Part shown: positions 26,032 through 34,739 of the stretch, piece after piece | Layout: every line of letters begins with the position of its first letter | How positions within the stretch are numbered: the first letter of the stretch is position 1 | From: an uncultured Lachnospiraceae bacterium | GTDB taxonomy: Bacteria; Bacillota; Clostridia; Lachnospirales; Lachnospiraceae | NCBI GenBank assembly: GCA_900548905.1 | Contig: URMK01000009.1 | Coordinates: 72,660 to 136,659, forward strand | Length of the DNA: 64,000 bases | Direction: 5' to 3' | Position numbers and translations under genes: made by a program | The notes under the pieces: generated by a model | Databases searched by the model: none | What the model saw: the letters and a program-made list of their open reading frames with translations, nothing else | Told to the model about the DNA's origin: nothing

Positions 26032-26093
26032 AAAGTACCCTGTTTGTCTGACACGGAAGAAGAAAACGTGTCTGGCGGGCAGGGTACTTTTTG
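26032..26093. terminator. bidirectional terminator between convergent units
   Basis: Arms AAAGTACCCTG/CAGGGTACTTT plus an inner GACACG/CGTGTC stem, followed by TTTTTG on the plus strand; the minus-strand side is also T-rich. Ends the MFS transcript and probably also the giant-protein transcript. Confidence 0.85.
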
Positions 26094-26123
26094 TTTGAGC
26101 TTGTTATCTCATAAACGGAAATA

Positions 26124-29100
26124 CTACCGGACAATGAGATTGTATGGGACTTTTTGATCCCCGAATATAAAATAGAGACGATAGGTCCCGGCTGTGATGT
26201 TTTCCGGAACGGTAACCGTTATTGTCTGCGTGCCTTTTTCATCCGTAATGTCCGTATTTCCTTCCACGGGCCAGTCTTCCGCATTATTGTAATCCCCTTT
26301 TTCTTTTTTTAAAGTGCTTACATTGATTTTCTGCGGACTGCTGTCCGTATTCTGTAAGGAATAGGATGCTGTAAAGGTAATTACCTGCTGTGCCGCTACC
26401 ACCCGATCGGCAGTTTCCGCCAGTTCGATGGTAAGTCCATAAGAGGGGTTTGCCTTGACTGTGTAGGAAACGATCTCCGTTTTTTTGATTGTTGTCCCCA
26501 CATTTAGCCCCACAGGAAATATCTCTGCAGACAGTTCATGGGGACCCGGTATCATACCGGCTGAATTTGCAGTATTCATTGTTATGGTATGGGGATCCGT
26601 ATCGTTCAGAGGTATGTAAACCTTATTTCCGCTTGGGTAATAATCCGCATTCCCATACCGGAACACCGTCCCTTCCGGGAAGTCACTACCGCTTTCCGGA
26701 GACAAAACCACGGCAGCGCCGTTTTGCCACCTGGTATCATAATTGGGCAGGAGATCTAATGTGAAGGTATTCTCTCCTTTGGCATACATGGCAGCATCAC
26801 TATCTTTCCAGCCGATACCAGGATCCGAGTTTTGGATAGTAAAATTCACACTTTCTGTATCCGCACCTGTTTCATTACGCAGGCGCAGGTTATATGACCC
26901 GGCGGAGAGCGGATTGGCAGCAGCTCCGAAATCCACAACAAAAGTTAATTTTATATCTTTCGTTATATTACTTGACAGCTTATCCTCCCCCCACATTTTA
27001 TAAAAATCACTTAAAATCAGCCTGTTATCCCCCTCCTTTTCCAATACCTCATAGCTGTAGAAATCCTTCATCCCAAGCAAAGTCAGCCTCGTCCCCACCG
27101 GCAGGGCAATCATTTCGTTGTTGTCCTGCCTTCGCAGTTCCAGCCATAATCCATTGGACGTGGTCTCCTCTCCCAATTCGATAACTGCGGTCAAAGCGCT
27201 TTTGGGGGAAAGAATCACCGGATCCGCATTCCCGGTTCTTGCAGACCAGTTATATGCTCTGCCGGACGCGGCCTCAATGGATCTAACGATAGATGCCTTC
27301 CAGTGTATATTGAGAGTGATTTCTGCCTTCCCTTTATCATCCTCCAGGATAAGAACAATCTTATCCGCTTTTTCCTTTGACGTAAAAGCAGGATTATTGC
27401 TCAGTTTGAATTCAATAACAGCCTGATAGCGGCTGTCCGTGGTACCGATTGCGCTATTGCCGCTTTGGTAGGAAGCCAGGTCGAATGCTTCCTGCAAAAG
27501 TCCCGACGAATTCCAGCCCTGAGACTTTACCGGCTGCATGGTAATGGAAAATTCCCCTGCCTGAAGCTTACTGTTATTCCCGGCAGCTACAAGGGGCGCA
27601 CTTCCCTTTTCCACCCCGCTCAGACGTAAACTCCGGCTGTCCCCTGAAGGTATTACCAAACTCCCCGTATAACTGCCGCTCTGTGTGGCATAAAGGTCCA
27701 CTGTCTGATTTGCAAGGCCGCTCGCTTTTGTTATGATTTCCACATACATGGTAATTTTAGCCCCGTCCCCGGAAGGCGTCAGTTCAATCTCCAGCATTCC
27801 CAAGCTTTTGCTGCTTGTTATCCCTTCATTCCAATACGTAAGATAGAAATCAATGTGAGGTGTCCCTCCGCCTGTAGCGGCTGCCGTAGATTTTTCTATA
27901 ATAGTGTTCTTATCCTTGTCATTTGCGGATGCGTTGGATATTACTTTTCCTTTTGCATTTTCTGCATCTGTAAATCCGGACCCAACCCGCATGATAAGTC
28001 CAAAGGTCGTTAAAGGGGTTTCTTTTATCCTCTTTTTTTCAGCATCTATTATTTTTTTTGGCTCTTCCGTATCCATTGTCAGTTCCGGATCGTTATTAAT
28101 TCCTGAAGTTATCCAGCTGCCATCAGCCCCCGCTCTAACCGCATCTGTCAATACCAGATTGCTTCCGGTAGGAATCATGACATTCGTAATTTTATAAGAA
28201 GAGCCTTCTGCCGCAGGCGGAAGTTCCACACTTCCCTTTGCCACGGCATACCCTTCACTGTCAAGATTACCGCTGTCCTTCTGTAAAGTCTGTGCGGTCA
28301 GTACTGCATGGCGGGCTGCCACCGCTTGCTTTCCGTTTACGTGCCAATACCGATATTCATTCGTTACATTTTCATAGGCGAGTGCTTTTCTCTCCTTGTC
28401 TGCGAATCCTCCATCGGCATTATTTTGACTCTCCGTTTTTATCCTTGCATACGCGTAGGCGTCTGCGGTTTCCCCGGCAAACATATAAGCGTAACCGGAA
28501 ACCGCTCCATACACTTCCTCGTCCGCTCCTGCCTTGGTACAGGATACCCTGAATACCGTACCGGTATCAAAAAGAATGGTGTTGGGAGTCCCCTTAAGAC
28601 TGTTCAATGTAACAGGGATGCCCTCCTCATCTATACTTTGAAAATTAGCCGTCTCGATTACCGCCGAATCCAGAAGGAGCGTACTGCCTGCCTGCAGAAC
28701 CAGGCTGTTTTCCCCTTCAGACACGCCTTCGCCGGCACCATGATCACCGATACGATTCAGGGAATACAGTGTGGTCTGATTAGGATTTGCCACATCCGAT
28801 TTTCCTGTCAGCTGTACATGGGAATTATTCAGTACCACCCGGTCTGCCCTCTGAATTGCTTCCAGCGTACGTGTTACACCGGCTGCCATCCCATCATCGT
28901 CCCTGACGGCTGTTCCGTAATTCTTCAGCTTTACAAGACGGGTGGAACCTGCATCACAAGAGGCCCCGCTGCCAAATACACCGCCGGAAATTCCCATCTC
29001 CGGCCCCTCTTGCGCTCCTCCGGTATTGTATCCCGTTCCGTCAATATACACATGTGAAGTACCCTTTACGGTTATTGTTGTGTAATCAATGGTATCACCG

Positions 29101-32100
29101 CCTCCGTAATCCCCTCCTGCATAAACAGAACCATCCACCTTTAATACGGAGGCTTTCATTTCAGGCTTCTCATTCGAATGCGCCTGGTAATATTTGCAAT
29201 CCTCCGGCGCATGCAATCCTATATGCAGATGCGTGGATCCATTTACAGTCCCTCTGTAGCCGCCTCCGAAAACATTGCCGCTCACCGTGCCCCCGGCCAG
29301 ATTGACAAATATCAGGTCCAGGGGCTCCCCCTCTTTCGGACCATCATCACTCAGCTCACTGCCGCCATAAAGGTTGCCCTTTATCCATCCTCCGGACATA
29401 TTAATAGCAGATCCCCCATAGACCAGCTTTTGCCCCGTTACTCCCAGCGCGCCGCCATAAACGGAACCTTCTACGATACCGCCGCCGATTTCCACGACAG
29501 CTCTGCCTCCTACAAGCCCGTTTTTACCGCCGCCGTACAGATTCCCTTTTACACAGCCATTTTCCGACAGGGATATATAGGTATTCCCTTCCATCCCGGC
29601 ATTCTCACCGCCCCCGTATACGTTGCCCGCTATCGTTGCATTTCCCTTAACAAATAGCTTAACAACAGAGGTACTCTCAACACGGGCGCAGGCCTCATAT
29701 CCTTCTTTATCTATTCCTTTTCCGCCGCCATAAACACTGTCCTTGACTTTAGCGTTTCCCTCAAGTGTTATGGTAACGTTTCCTTTCAGATAGGCATTTT
29801 CTGTGGTTTCATACGTATAACCATCTTTATAAAATCCTTCTCCGCTGGCATAAATATTCGTAACAGCAGCGTCTCCTCCTAACAAAATCTCAACATCTCC
29901 TGTCAGGCTTCCAAATGTGGATGGTTCTACCTTATGATCAGCAGCGCTTGTTACTGCAGCATCCCCTCCTTTGCCGGCTGCAAAAATATTGGTTACCGTA
30001 CCGCCCTGCATATTAATATGTATAGAAGAGGAATTCTTAGTATCAGGGCTTATCACATAGGCTGCGGATCCGGCACCGTAAATATTATCTACCTTTCCAT
30101 TTTTCATATTAATTGTTATTGAACCTGAATAGGTTGGAATACTCTGGCCGCGCCCTGATCCGGCTGCATAAAGATCTTTTACCGTTCCTCCGCTAATATT
30201 AATTTCTGTTTTTCCGGAAAATGCAGCCTCCTGATTCCCAAATCCCTGATTTCCTCCAACCAGAGTTGTTACATTACCATCTTCCACATTAATTTTCACA
30301 TTACCATTTTCTATTCCTCCATTGGCACAGCCGGCTATAATAGTAACTACATTTGCCGTTCCTCCTACTGTAATACAGGCTTGTTTATTTTCAACATCAA
30401 AGGTTTTTCCAGTACTTCTTACATATCCGACAATTCTCTCAATGTGTCCACTATAAACTGCTATCTTTCCAACCTTTTCACCTAACTCATTCCGACCGGC
30501 ACCGTACAGATAAAAACCTGAGGATGGATTCGTAATTCCACTTCCTATCGTGATATCATATCCATTCCCATAAATATGTCGTAATTTTTCCACCGTAAGG
30601 TTCTCAAGATAAAGGGCCCCATTCAATGTAATACCCTGATCATTACTACTATCCGGCCATCCAGCCAATGTTACAGGCTCACCCTCTATCCCGGAAATAG
30701 TAACTGGAATTTCGATAGAAAAATTATTATTCTCCTTTCCCTCCAGAAAGTAATCACTAACCAGAATGATTTTATTCGTTTCTACGCTCTTCCCTTCAGA
30801 TGCCTTAAGTAATTCGGATGCTTTTCCCAATGTCTTAACAGCTTTATCTTTCGAAAGCCCGTCATTTTGCGTATCATCGCCTGCTTCCTGATCCACATAA
30901 ATAATATTACATTCCGCCGCCGCGTCCACTGGTTCCGAATATAACGTTACCTCGCCCTTTTCCGTTCGTGCCCGCATAAGCCTGACTGCTTTTACCTGAC
31001 ACCTAAGCTGCTGTCTGCTCCCTTTGGGAAGCAGACCTCTCCGGTATTCCTTTCCCCTTGCGCCATCAATATCCGTCCATATTACCGAATCCGTGTCTCC
31101 CGGATCCGCAGCCTGCCATTGAAAGGAAAGCGAATAGCCTTCCGGTGTGCTCACAGGCTCGCCGGTACTGTCATCAATCAATGTATAAAGCACGGATTTT
31201 TCTTTGATTTCTTTCTTTATCCCCAGCTGATACTTGTTTGTACTCTCCCAAACAGAATAAAGGAAAAGCTGTTCCTGTCCCTTCGTATCAAAGGATTCGC
31301 CGGCTGCCAGAATAGAAGCGGTTTCCCCGGATAAATCTTCGGTCCATCCCGAGAAGGTATAGGAGAAAAAAGTATCTTCTTCATATGCGGCACTGATTTC
31401 CTGCGGACAATCAGGCAGTTGGATCCGGCCATTTAATGACGGAAGTTCCAACGCTATCCGGTCATCAAGCGTCACTTGTATGGAACCGTCTGCTAACTGG
31501 TAACCGGCTGCCAAAGCTGCCTCGAGAAATGTCGTATTATCGTCAGAGCAGATTACGCTTCCTGATTGTCCCGGATAAAAGAGCGTATCCGGATGTTCCA
31601 TTTCCTGACGTGTCAGGCAGATACTGGTATTTTGTTTCTTTTCCGTGCTGTTTCCGGCCGGTTCTTCTGTTTCCCTTTCCGGTATTGCCGGGTTTTCCGT
31701 ATGACTGTCGTGTTGTTCCCCGGCCTGCTCCGTATCCTTTCCGCCTGCTGCCAAAGAAGGCGTTGTTTCTTCTTTATCCGCCGAATCCGCAGCCGTATCT
31801 TCGTTTTTATCACTCTCCGCTGCTGTGGATTCCGGGGTAAATTCTGCGATGAAAGCGGATGCAATTACAGAGTTTTTTTTCCTCGCTGCCGGAGACAGCG
31901 ATACCGTTCTTCCGACAGACATAATATTTAAAACTGCTTCATGGGCTTCCTGCTTTTTTGGTTCTTCCGGGCTTTCCGTTTTTGCTTCCGTTTTTATCGG
32001 CCCGTCCGTTTCCATTTTCTTTTGCTCATCCGCTTCTTTTTGTTGCTGTGTATCTTTCTGCTCCTGCGTTTCTTTCTTTTCCTGTGTTTCTTTCTCTCCC

Positions 32101-32822
32101 TGTGTTTCTTTCTCTCCCTGTGTTTCTTTCTCTCCCTGTGTTTCTTTCTGCTCCTGTGTTTCTTTCTGCTCCTGTGTTTCTTCCGCTCCCTCCGTCTGTA
32201 TCTGGCTGTCCCGGGTGGCGTCCGTCTCTTTTCCCTCTTCTGCTTCCGTATCCGGTTTGGCTGCTGTTCCGAAAACATCCTCCGTTTCCGTTGTTTCCTG
32301 ACTGCTTTCTTCCGTAATCGTATCTGTCTCCGTTTCTGTTTCTGTATTCTCAGAATATACGATTTCTTTTTCCAAAAAAAGATTTCTTATAACTGTATAC
32401 CGGGGCGCTTCTTCCCGATTGTCTCCGGAAAAAGCATAGTCGCCGAAGCCGATAATGCTTTCAGGAAGTACCAGTTCTCCTTCCAGCCCGCCCAATCCGT
32501 AAAAAGCATAGGATCCTATATATGTAATTCCGTCTTCAATAACCAGTGAGTGGATTTCCCCGCTGTAATCAGAAAAGGGGGCTGTATCCGCCCGGAAATC
32601 GTCCATGGCTCCTGTCCCGGAAATAGTGAGCGTACCATTCTTTAAGGTACCCTTTATCTTTTCCCCTACCCGGACGGTAACGGAATCACTGCCTGCTGCA
32701 TAGGTGATCATATCCTTACCATTCATCTGACAAAACAGCATGGAGAGGACCAGCAAAACCGCAAGGACACGCTGCCTCCAACTCTCTTTTTTTCCTGATT
32801 TTTTCTGTCTTTTTGTCCTCAT
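26124..32822 (-). CDS. giant secreted repeat protein of the SipW/TasA-like locus
   Basis: 2232 residues. The start at 32822 has GGAGG seven bases upstream. A basic N-terminus and hydrophobic stretch (about 18-36) form a signal peptide ending near TYAAG. Then a leucine-rich (BspA-like) segment (about 60-130), a Glu/Lys/Thr/Gln hexapeptide repeat (about 212-262), and a DUF1565-like entry to a parallel beta-helix (IYVDQEAGDDTQNDGLS). At about 815-1240 come at least 13 turns of a glycine-rich motif of the form xVxGNVYGGGxxG, followed by several Ig-like beta-domains to the end. No LPxTG sorting signal or C-terminal membrane segment is visible, so the mode of surface retention is unknown. Last gene of the locus; probably a matrix or adhesion protein (inference). 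Confidence 0.85.
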   Translation of the reverse strand: MRTKRQKKSGKKESWRQRVLAVLLVLSMLFCQMNGKDMITYAAGSDSVTVRVGEKIKGTLKNGTLTISGTGAMDDFRADTAPFSDYSGEIHSLVIEDGITYIGSYAFYGLGGLEGELVLPESIIGFGDYAFSGDNREEAPRYTVIRNLFLEKEIVYSENTETETETDTITEESSQETTETEDVFGTAAKPDTEAEEGKETDATRDSQIQTEGAEETQEQKETQEQKETQGEKETQGEKETQGEKETQEKKETQEQKDTQQQKEADEQKKMETDGPIKTEAKTESPEEPKKQEAHEAVLNIMSVGRTVSLSPAARKKNSVIASAFIAEFTPESTAAESDKNEDTAADSADKEETTPSLAAGGKDTEQAGEQHDSHTENPAIPERETEEPAGNSTEKKQNTSICLTRQEMEHPDTLFYPGQSGSVICSDDNTTFLEAALAAGYQLADGSIQVTLDDRIALELPSLNGRIQLPDCPQEISAAYEEDTFFSYTFSGWTEDLSGETASILAAGESFDTKGQEQLFLYSVWESTNKYQLGIKKEIKEKSVLYTLIDDSTGEPVSTPEGYSLSFQWQAADPGDTDSVIWTDIDGARGKEYRRGLLPKGSRQQLRCQVKAVRLMRARTEKGEVTLYSEPVDAAAECNIIYVDQEAGDDTQNDGLSKDKAVKTLGKASELLKASEGKSVETNKIILVSDYFLEGKENNNFSIEIPVTISGIEGEPVTLAGWPDSSNDQGITLNGALYLENLTVEKLRHIYGNGYDITIGSGITNPSSGFYLYGAGRNELGEKVGKIAVYSGHIERIVGYVRSTGKTFDVENKQACITVGGTANVVTIIAGCANGGIENGNVKINVEDGNVTTLVGGNQGFGNQEAAFSGKTEINISGGTVKDLYAAGSGRGQSIPTYSGSITINMKNGKVDNIYGAGSAAYVISPDTKNSSSIHINMQGGTVTNIFAAGKGGDAAVTSAADHKVEPSTFGSLTGDVEILLGGDAAVTNIYASGEGFYKDGYTYETTENAYLKGNVTITLEGNAKVKDSVYGGGKGIDKEGYEACARVESTSVVKLFVKGNATIAGNVYGGGENAGMEGNTYISLSENGCVKGNLYGGGKNGLVGGRAVVEIGGGIVEGSVYGGALGVTGQKLVYGGSAINMSGGWIKGNLYGGSELSDDGPKEGEPLDLIFVNLAGGTVSGNVFGGGYRGTVNGSTHLHIGLHAPEDCKYYQAHSNEKPEMKASVLKVDGSVYAGGDYGGGDTIDYTTITVKGTSHVYIDGTGYNTGGAQEGPEMGISGGVFGSGASCDAGSTRLVKLKNYGTAVRDDDGMAAGVTRTLEAIQRADRVVLNNSHVQLTGKSDVANPNQTTLYSLNRIGDHGAGEGVSEGENSLVLQAGSTLLLDSAVIETANFQSIDEEGIPVTLNSLKGTPNTILFDTGTVFRVSCTKAGADEEVYGAVSGYAYMFAGETADAYAYARIKTESQNNADGGFADKERKALAYENVTNEYRYWHVNGKQAVAARHAVLTAQTLQKDSGNLDSEGYAVAKGSVELPPAAEGSSYKITNVMIPTGSNLVLTDAVRAGADGSWITSGINNDPELTMDTEEPKKIIDAEKKRIKETPLTTFGLIMRVGSGFTDAENAKGKVISNASANDKDKNTIIEKSTAAATGGGTPHIDFYLTYWNEGITSSKSLGMLEIELTPSGDGAKITMYVEIITKASGLANQTVDLYATQSGSYTGSLVIPSGDSRSLRLSGVEKGSAPLVAAGNNSKLQAGEFSITMQPVKSQGWNSSGLLQEAFDLASYQSGNSAIGTTDSRYQAVIEFKLSNNPAFTSKEKADKIVLILEDDKGKAEITLNIHWKASIVRSIEAASGRAYNWSARTGNADPVILSPKSALTAVIELGEETTSNGLWLELRRQDNNEMIALPVGTRLTLLGMKDFYSYEVLEKEGDNRLILSDFYKMWGEDKLSSNITKDIKLTFVVDFGAAANPLSAGSYNLRLRNETGADTESVNFTIQNSDPGIGWKDSDAAMYAKGENTFTLDLLPNYDTRWQNGAAVVLSPESGSDFPEGTVFRYGNADYYPSGNKVYIPLNDTDPHTITMNTANSAGMIPGPHELSAEIFPVGLNVGTTIKKTEIVSYTVKANPSYGLTIELAETADRVVAAQQVITFTASYSLQNTDSSPQKINVSTLKKEKGDYNNAEDWPVEGNTDITDEKGTQTITVTVPENITAGTYRLYFIFGDQKVPYNLIVR
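29100..30370 (-). repeat. coding region of the VYGGG beta-solenoid repeats
   Basis: Successive turns of about 25-40 residues each end in a form of V-Y-G-G-G: IIAGCANGG, LVGGNQGFG, LYAAGSGRG, IYGAGSAAY, IFAAGKGGD, IYASGEGFY, VYGGGKGID, VYGGGENAG, LYGGGKNGL, VYGGALGVT, LYGGSELSD, VFGGGYRGT, VYAGGDYGG. The spacing and hydrophobic alternation fit a right-handed parallel beta-helix. Confidence 0.75.
32034..32183 (-). repeat. 18-bp tandem repeat encoding KETQxx hexapeptides
   Basis: About nine units, e.g. KETQEQ, KETQGE, KETQEK, drifting to KDTQQQ and KEADEQ at one end. Highly charged, probably an extended spacer between the N-terminal domain and the beta-helix. Near-identical central copies suggest recent slippage. 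Confidence 0.9.
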
Positions 32823-32888
32823 GGCCGTTCCTCCATTCCCATACATTACCACTGCTTTTCTGTTAAGATATACAACCGTCTTATAGTT

Positions 32889-33641
32889 CTAAGAACCATT
32901 TCCAATGTTAATTTCATCTGCAAAAGGAATAAAAGATTTGCTTAAATTCATCCCACTATCCTTTTTCAATAATACTATAGAATAAACCTCATGACCGGAG
33001 GACTGAAAACGATAGTCCTCTCCTTCTTTTTCCACCCTGTCATTCGTATTATCGGGTATCACTCCTTCCGGCAAAGACAATTTCACGGTTTTCGCATCAT
33101 CCGTGCAGTTTATCGTAAGCACTGCCGCTATATTTCCTTCTGCATCCTCTATGGAATATTGATTGCCTAATGCTAAGGTAAAGGCAGCCGAAAGAGTCCT
33201 GGCATACGGTTTTGTTGTTGTGACGGTAACCTCTACCGCCTCCTCCGCATCTTTGTCCGGAGTGACAATGATTGGGGAAGCTCCGGCAATCCCGCCTTTT
33301 ATTGTGCCGTTCGTTTTATCTGCCGCACCGTTCGTAACTTCAACTGTATACTCTATCTCGGCGGAAGTAACTCTCTGCGAATCCGCAGAATTATATAACT
33401 TAATCTGAAAGTCGGCATTCTGCGGATCTATATAATAAACAGGTACATCACCCGTCGTCTCCCTGAGCAGATCACTGGTAAAATAAAATTCCGATGCTTC
33501 GGCAACTGTCATTTCTTTCTTTTGCAATACATAACGGGCCGCCGTATATCCGGCAAACACAAGGACTATGATTTCTGTCAATACCAGCAGGATCAATATC
33601 CCCGGTAACCTTTTCTTCTTTCTTCTATCTCTTTTTTTCAT
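32889..33641 (-). CDS. membrane-anchored small surface protein of the SipW/TasA-like locus
   Basis: 250 residues. Very basic N-terminus (MKKRDRRKKKR), then a hydrophobic segment (about 13-34) ending in GYTAARYVLQ, reminiscent of TasA/CalY-type substrates whose mature part begins near an Ala-Arg-Tyr. The rest is a predicted all-beta domain without cysteines except one (NCTDD). It starts 16 bases after the preceding TasA-like gene and 66 bases before the giant gene. Likely exported, possibly processed by the SipW peptidase two genes upstream; role inferred. Confidence 0.75.
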   Translation of the reverse strand: MKKRDRRKKKRLPGILILLVLTEIIVLVFAGYTAARYVLQKKEMTVAEASEFYFTSDLLRETTGDVPVYYIDPQNADFQIKLYNSADSQRVTSAEIEYTVEVTNGAADKTNGTIKGGIAGASPIIVTPDKDAEEAVEVTVTTTKPYARTLSAAFTLALGNQYSIEDAEGNIAAVLTINCTDDAKTVKLSLPEGVIPDNTNDRVEKEGEDYRFQSSGHEVYSIVLLKKDSGMNLSKSFIPFADEINIGNGS

Positions 33642-33657
33642 CCTTCCCCCTCACCCG

Positions 33658-34233
33658 TCAGTCCGTTTTTGCTTCCGCCTGTTTTGCATCAACTGTTAAG
33701 GTTATCAGATCAATTTCATCCGCGTAGCTTCCCTGGTTTTCCGTTTCGGGCCAGGTCACAATCAGTTCATATGTATGTTCTGTTTGCACACTATGGGGAA
33801 GATATCCGCCATTCCAGATTACCTGGAAAGCTTCTTCCGCGCTGTGTTCCACATCTACATACGATCCAGTGTCCGGGTTATCCTGTGACCCGTTGTCCAA
33901 CAATAATTGATATTTCAAAGGAAGATTTCCTGTTGTAGTCATGGTTATGGAATACTCCTGTGCCACTTCACTGACCTTCAGCTCTCCATTCCCACTATAA
34001 TTATTGACTGTAAAAGTAATCTTTTTTTCCTCTCCCGGTTTCATACTTTTCAGTACACTGGTCAAATCAATTTGTGAATTCATTGCCACTGCTACCGCTG
34101 CCGCCTGAGCGGAACCGGTACCAATACCGGTTGTTTGGAAACGGGCGTTTGTTGTGCCAAATACCAGCAAACAGGCAAATAGTACACAGAGCAGGTAACA
34201 AGCTGCCCGCCGCATAGAGAATTGTCCTTTCAT
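33658..34233 (-). CDS. TasA/camelysin-like secreted protein
   Basis: 192 residues. Signal-like N-terminus (MRRAACYLLCVLFACLLVFG) then TTNARFQTTGIGTGSAQAA, the pattern of SipW-processed TasA/CalY proteins (small residues, then Arg-Phe and a Gly/Ser-rich start). The body is beta-rich with an LPLKYQLLLDNG strand and a C-terminal YELIVTWPE strand that recurs in the other locus proteins. The ATG at 34233 overlaps the peptidase stop as ATGA, with AAAGGAG seven bases upstream, so peptidase and substrate are translationally coupled. Confidence 0.78.
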   Translation of the reverse strand: MKGQFSMRRAACYLLCVLFACLLVFGTTNARFQTTGIGTGSAQAAAVAVAMNSQIDLTSVLKSMKPGEEKKITFTVNNYSGNGELKVSEVAQEYSITMTTTGNLPLKYQLLLDNGSQDNPDTGSYVDVEHSAEEAFQVIWNGGYLPHSVQTEHTYELIVTWPETENQGSYADEIDLITLTVDAKQAEAKTD

Positions 34234-34736
34234 CCGCACGCTCCTTTCTCCCCGGTTTTCTTTTGATCTGTTATCAACCAAACTGCCGCTCCTGCCAAAA
34301 AAACTATAGCTATAACCAATGGTGACCGGATAGCGAGCAACAGCTTTCCGGCCTTCGGGATAATGCCTACCACCTTTCCCAGCACCTGTTCTGCCGGCAC
34401 CGGGTTTGTGTCCCGTATCGTATTGGCATCTCCTTTTGTATCATATCCGCCCTCTTCCGATGCCATAATTCTATGGGTAGTCAAAAAACCATCCTCCGAA
34501 AATGTGATAATATCCCCTTCCCCATAGTCTGTCTGACGGCGGATCACAATTAAATCCCCGGCTGATATGGCAGGTTCCATGCTTCCTGAAAGAACGGCAA
34601 GATAAGAATACCCAAACAGTACGGGCAGCTCCCGGCCGGAAAAAACAGACACCGCGAGCTGTAAAAGGACCAAAACCATAAATAAAATAAGGGAAAGTAC
34701 TCCTGCAGCCCTACCTATTTTCCCGTATTTCTTCAT
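34230..34736 (-). CDS. sipW: SipW-type signal peptidase I
   Basis: Membrane serine protease of 168 residues that removes signal peptides from dedicated substrates. Membrane segment at about 14-32, catalytic Ser52 in VLSGSMEP, and His88 in LTTHRI in place of the Lys of ordinary bacterial signal peptidases, i.e. the endoplasmic-reticulum/SipW type. The conserved TKGDAN block follows, then a C-terminal membrane segment (about 136-155). It begins three bases after the repeat-protein stop with GGAGGAGG upstream. Second such enzyme in the locus; probable clients are the TasA-like protein directly downstream and its neighbours. Confidence 0.9.
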   Translation of the reverse strand: MKKYGKIGRAAGVLSLILFMVLVLLQLAVSVFSGRELPVLFGYSYLAVLSGSMEPAISAGDLIVIRRQTDYGEGDIITFSEDGFLTTHRIMASEEGGYDTKGDANTIRDTNPVPAEQVLGKVVGIIPKAGKLLLAIRSPLVIAIVFLAGAAVWLITDQKKTGEKGACG

Positions 34737-34739
34737 TGG

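Noticed and set aside
32034..32183. CRISPR array
   Set aside because: Units are contiguous 18-mers without spacers and keep the reading frame.
31941..32549. Plus-strand open frames rich in Phe/Leu/Ser/Cys over the repeat region
   Set aside because: Produced by the 18-bp tandem repeat read antisense; the KETQxx frame continues as one protein.
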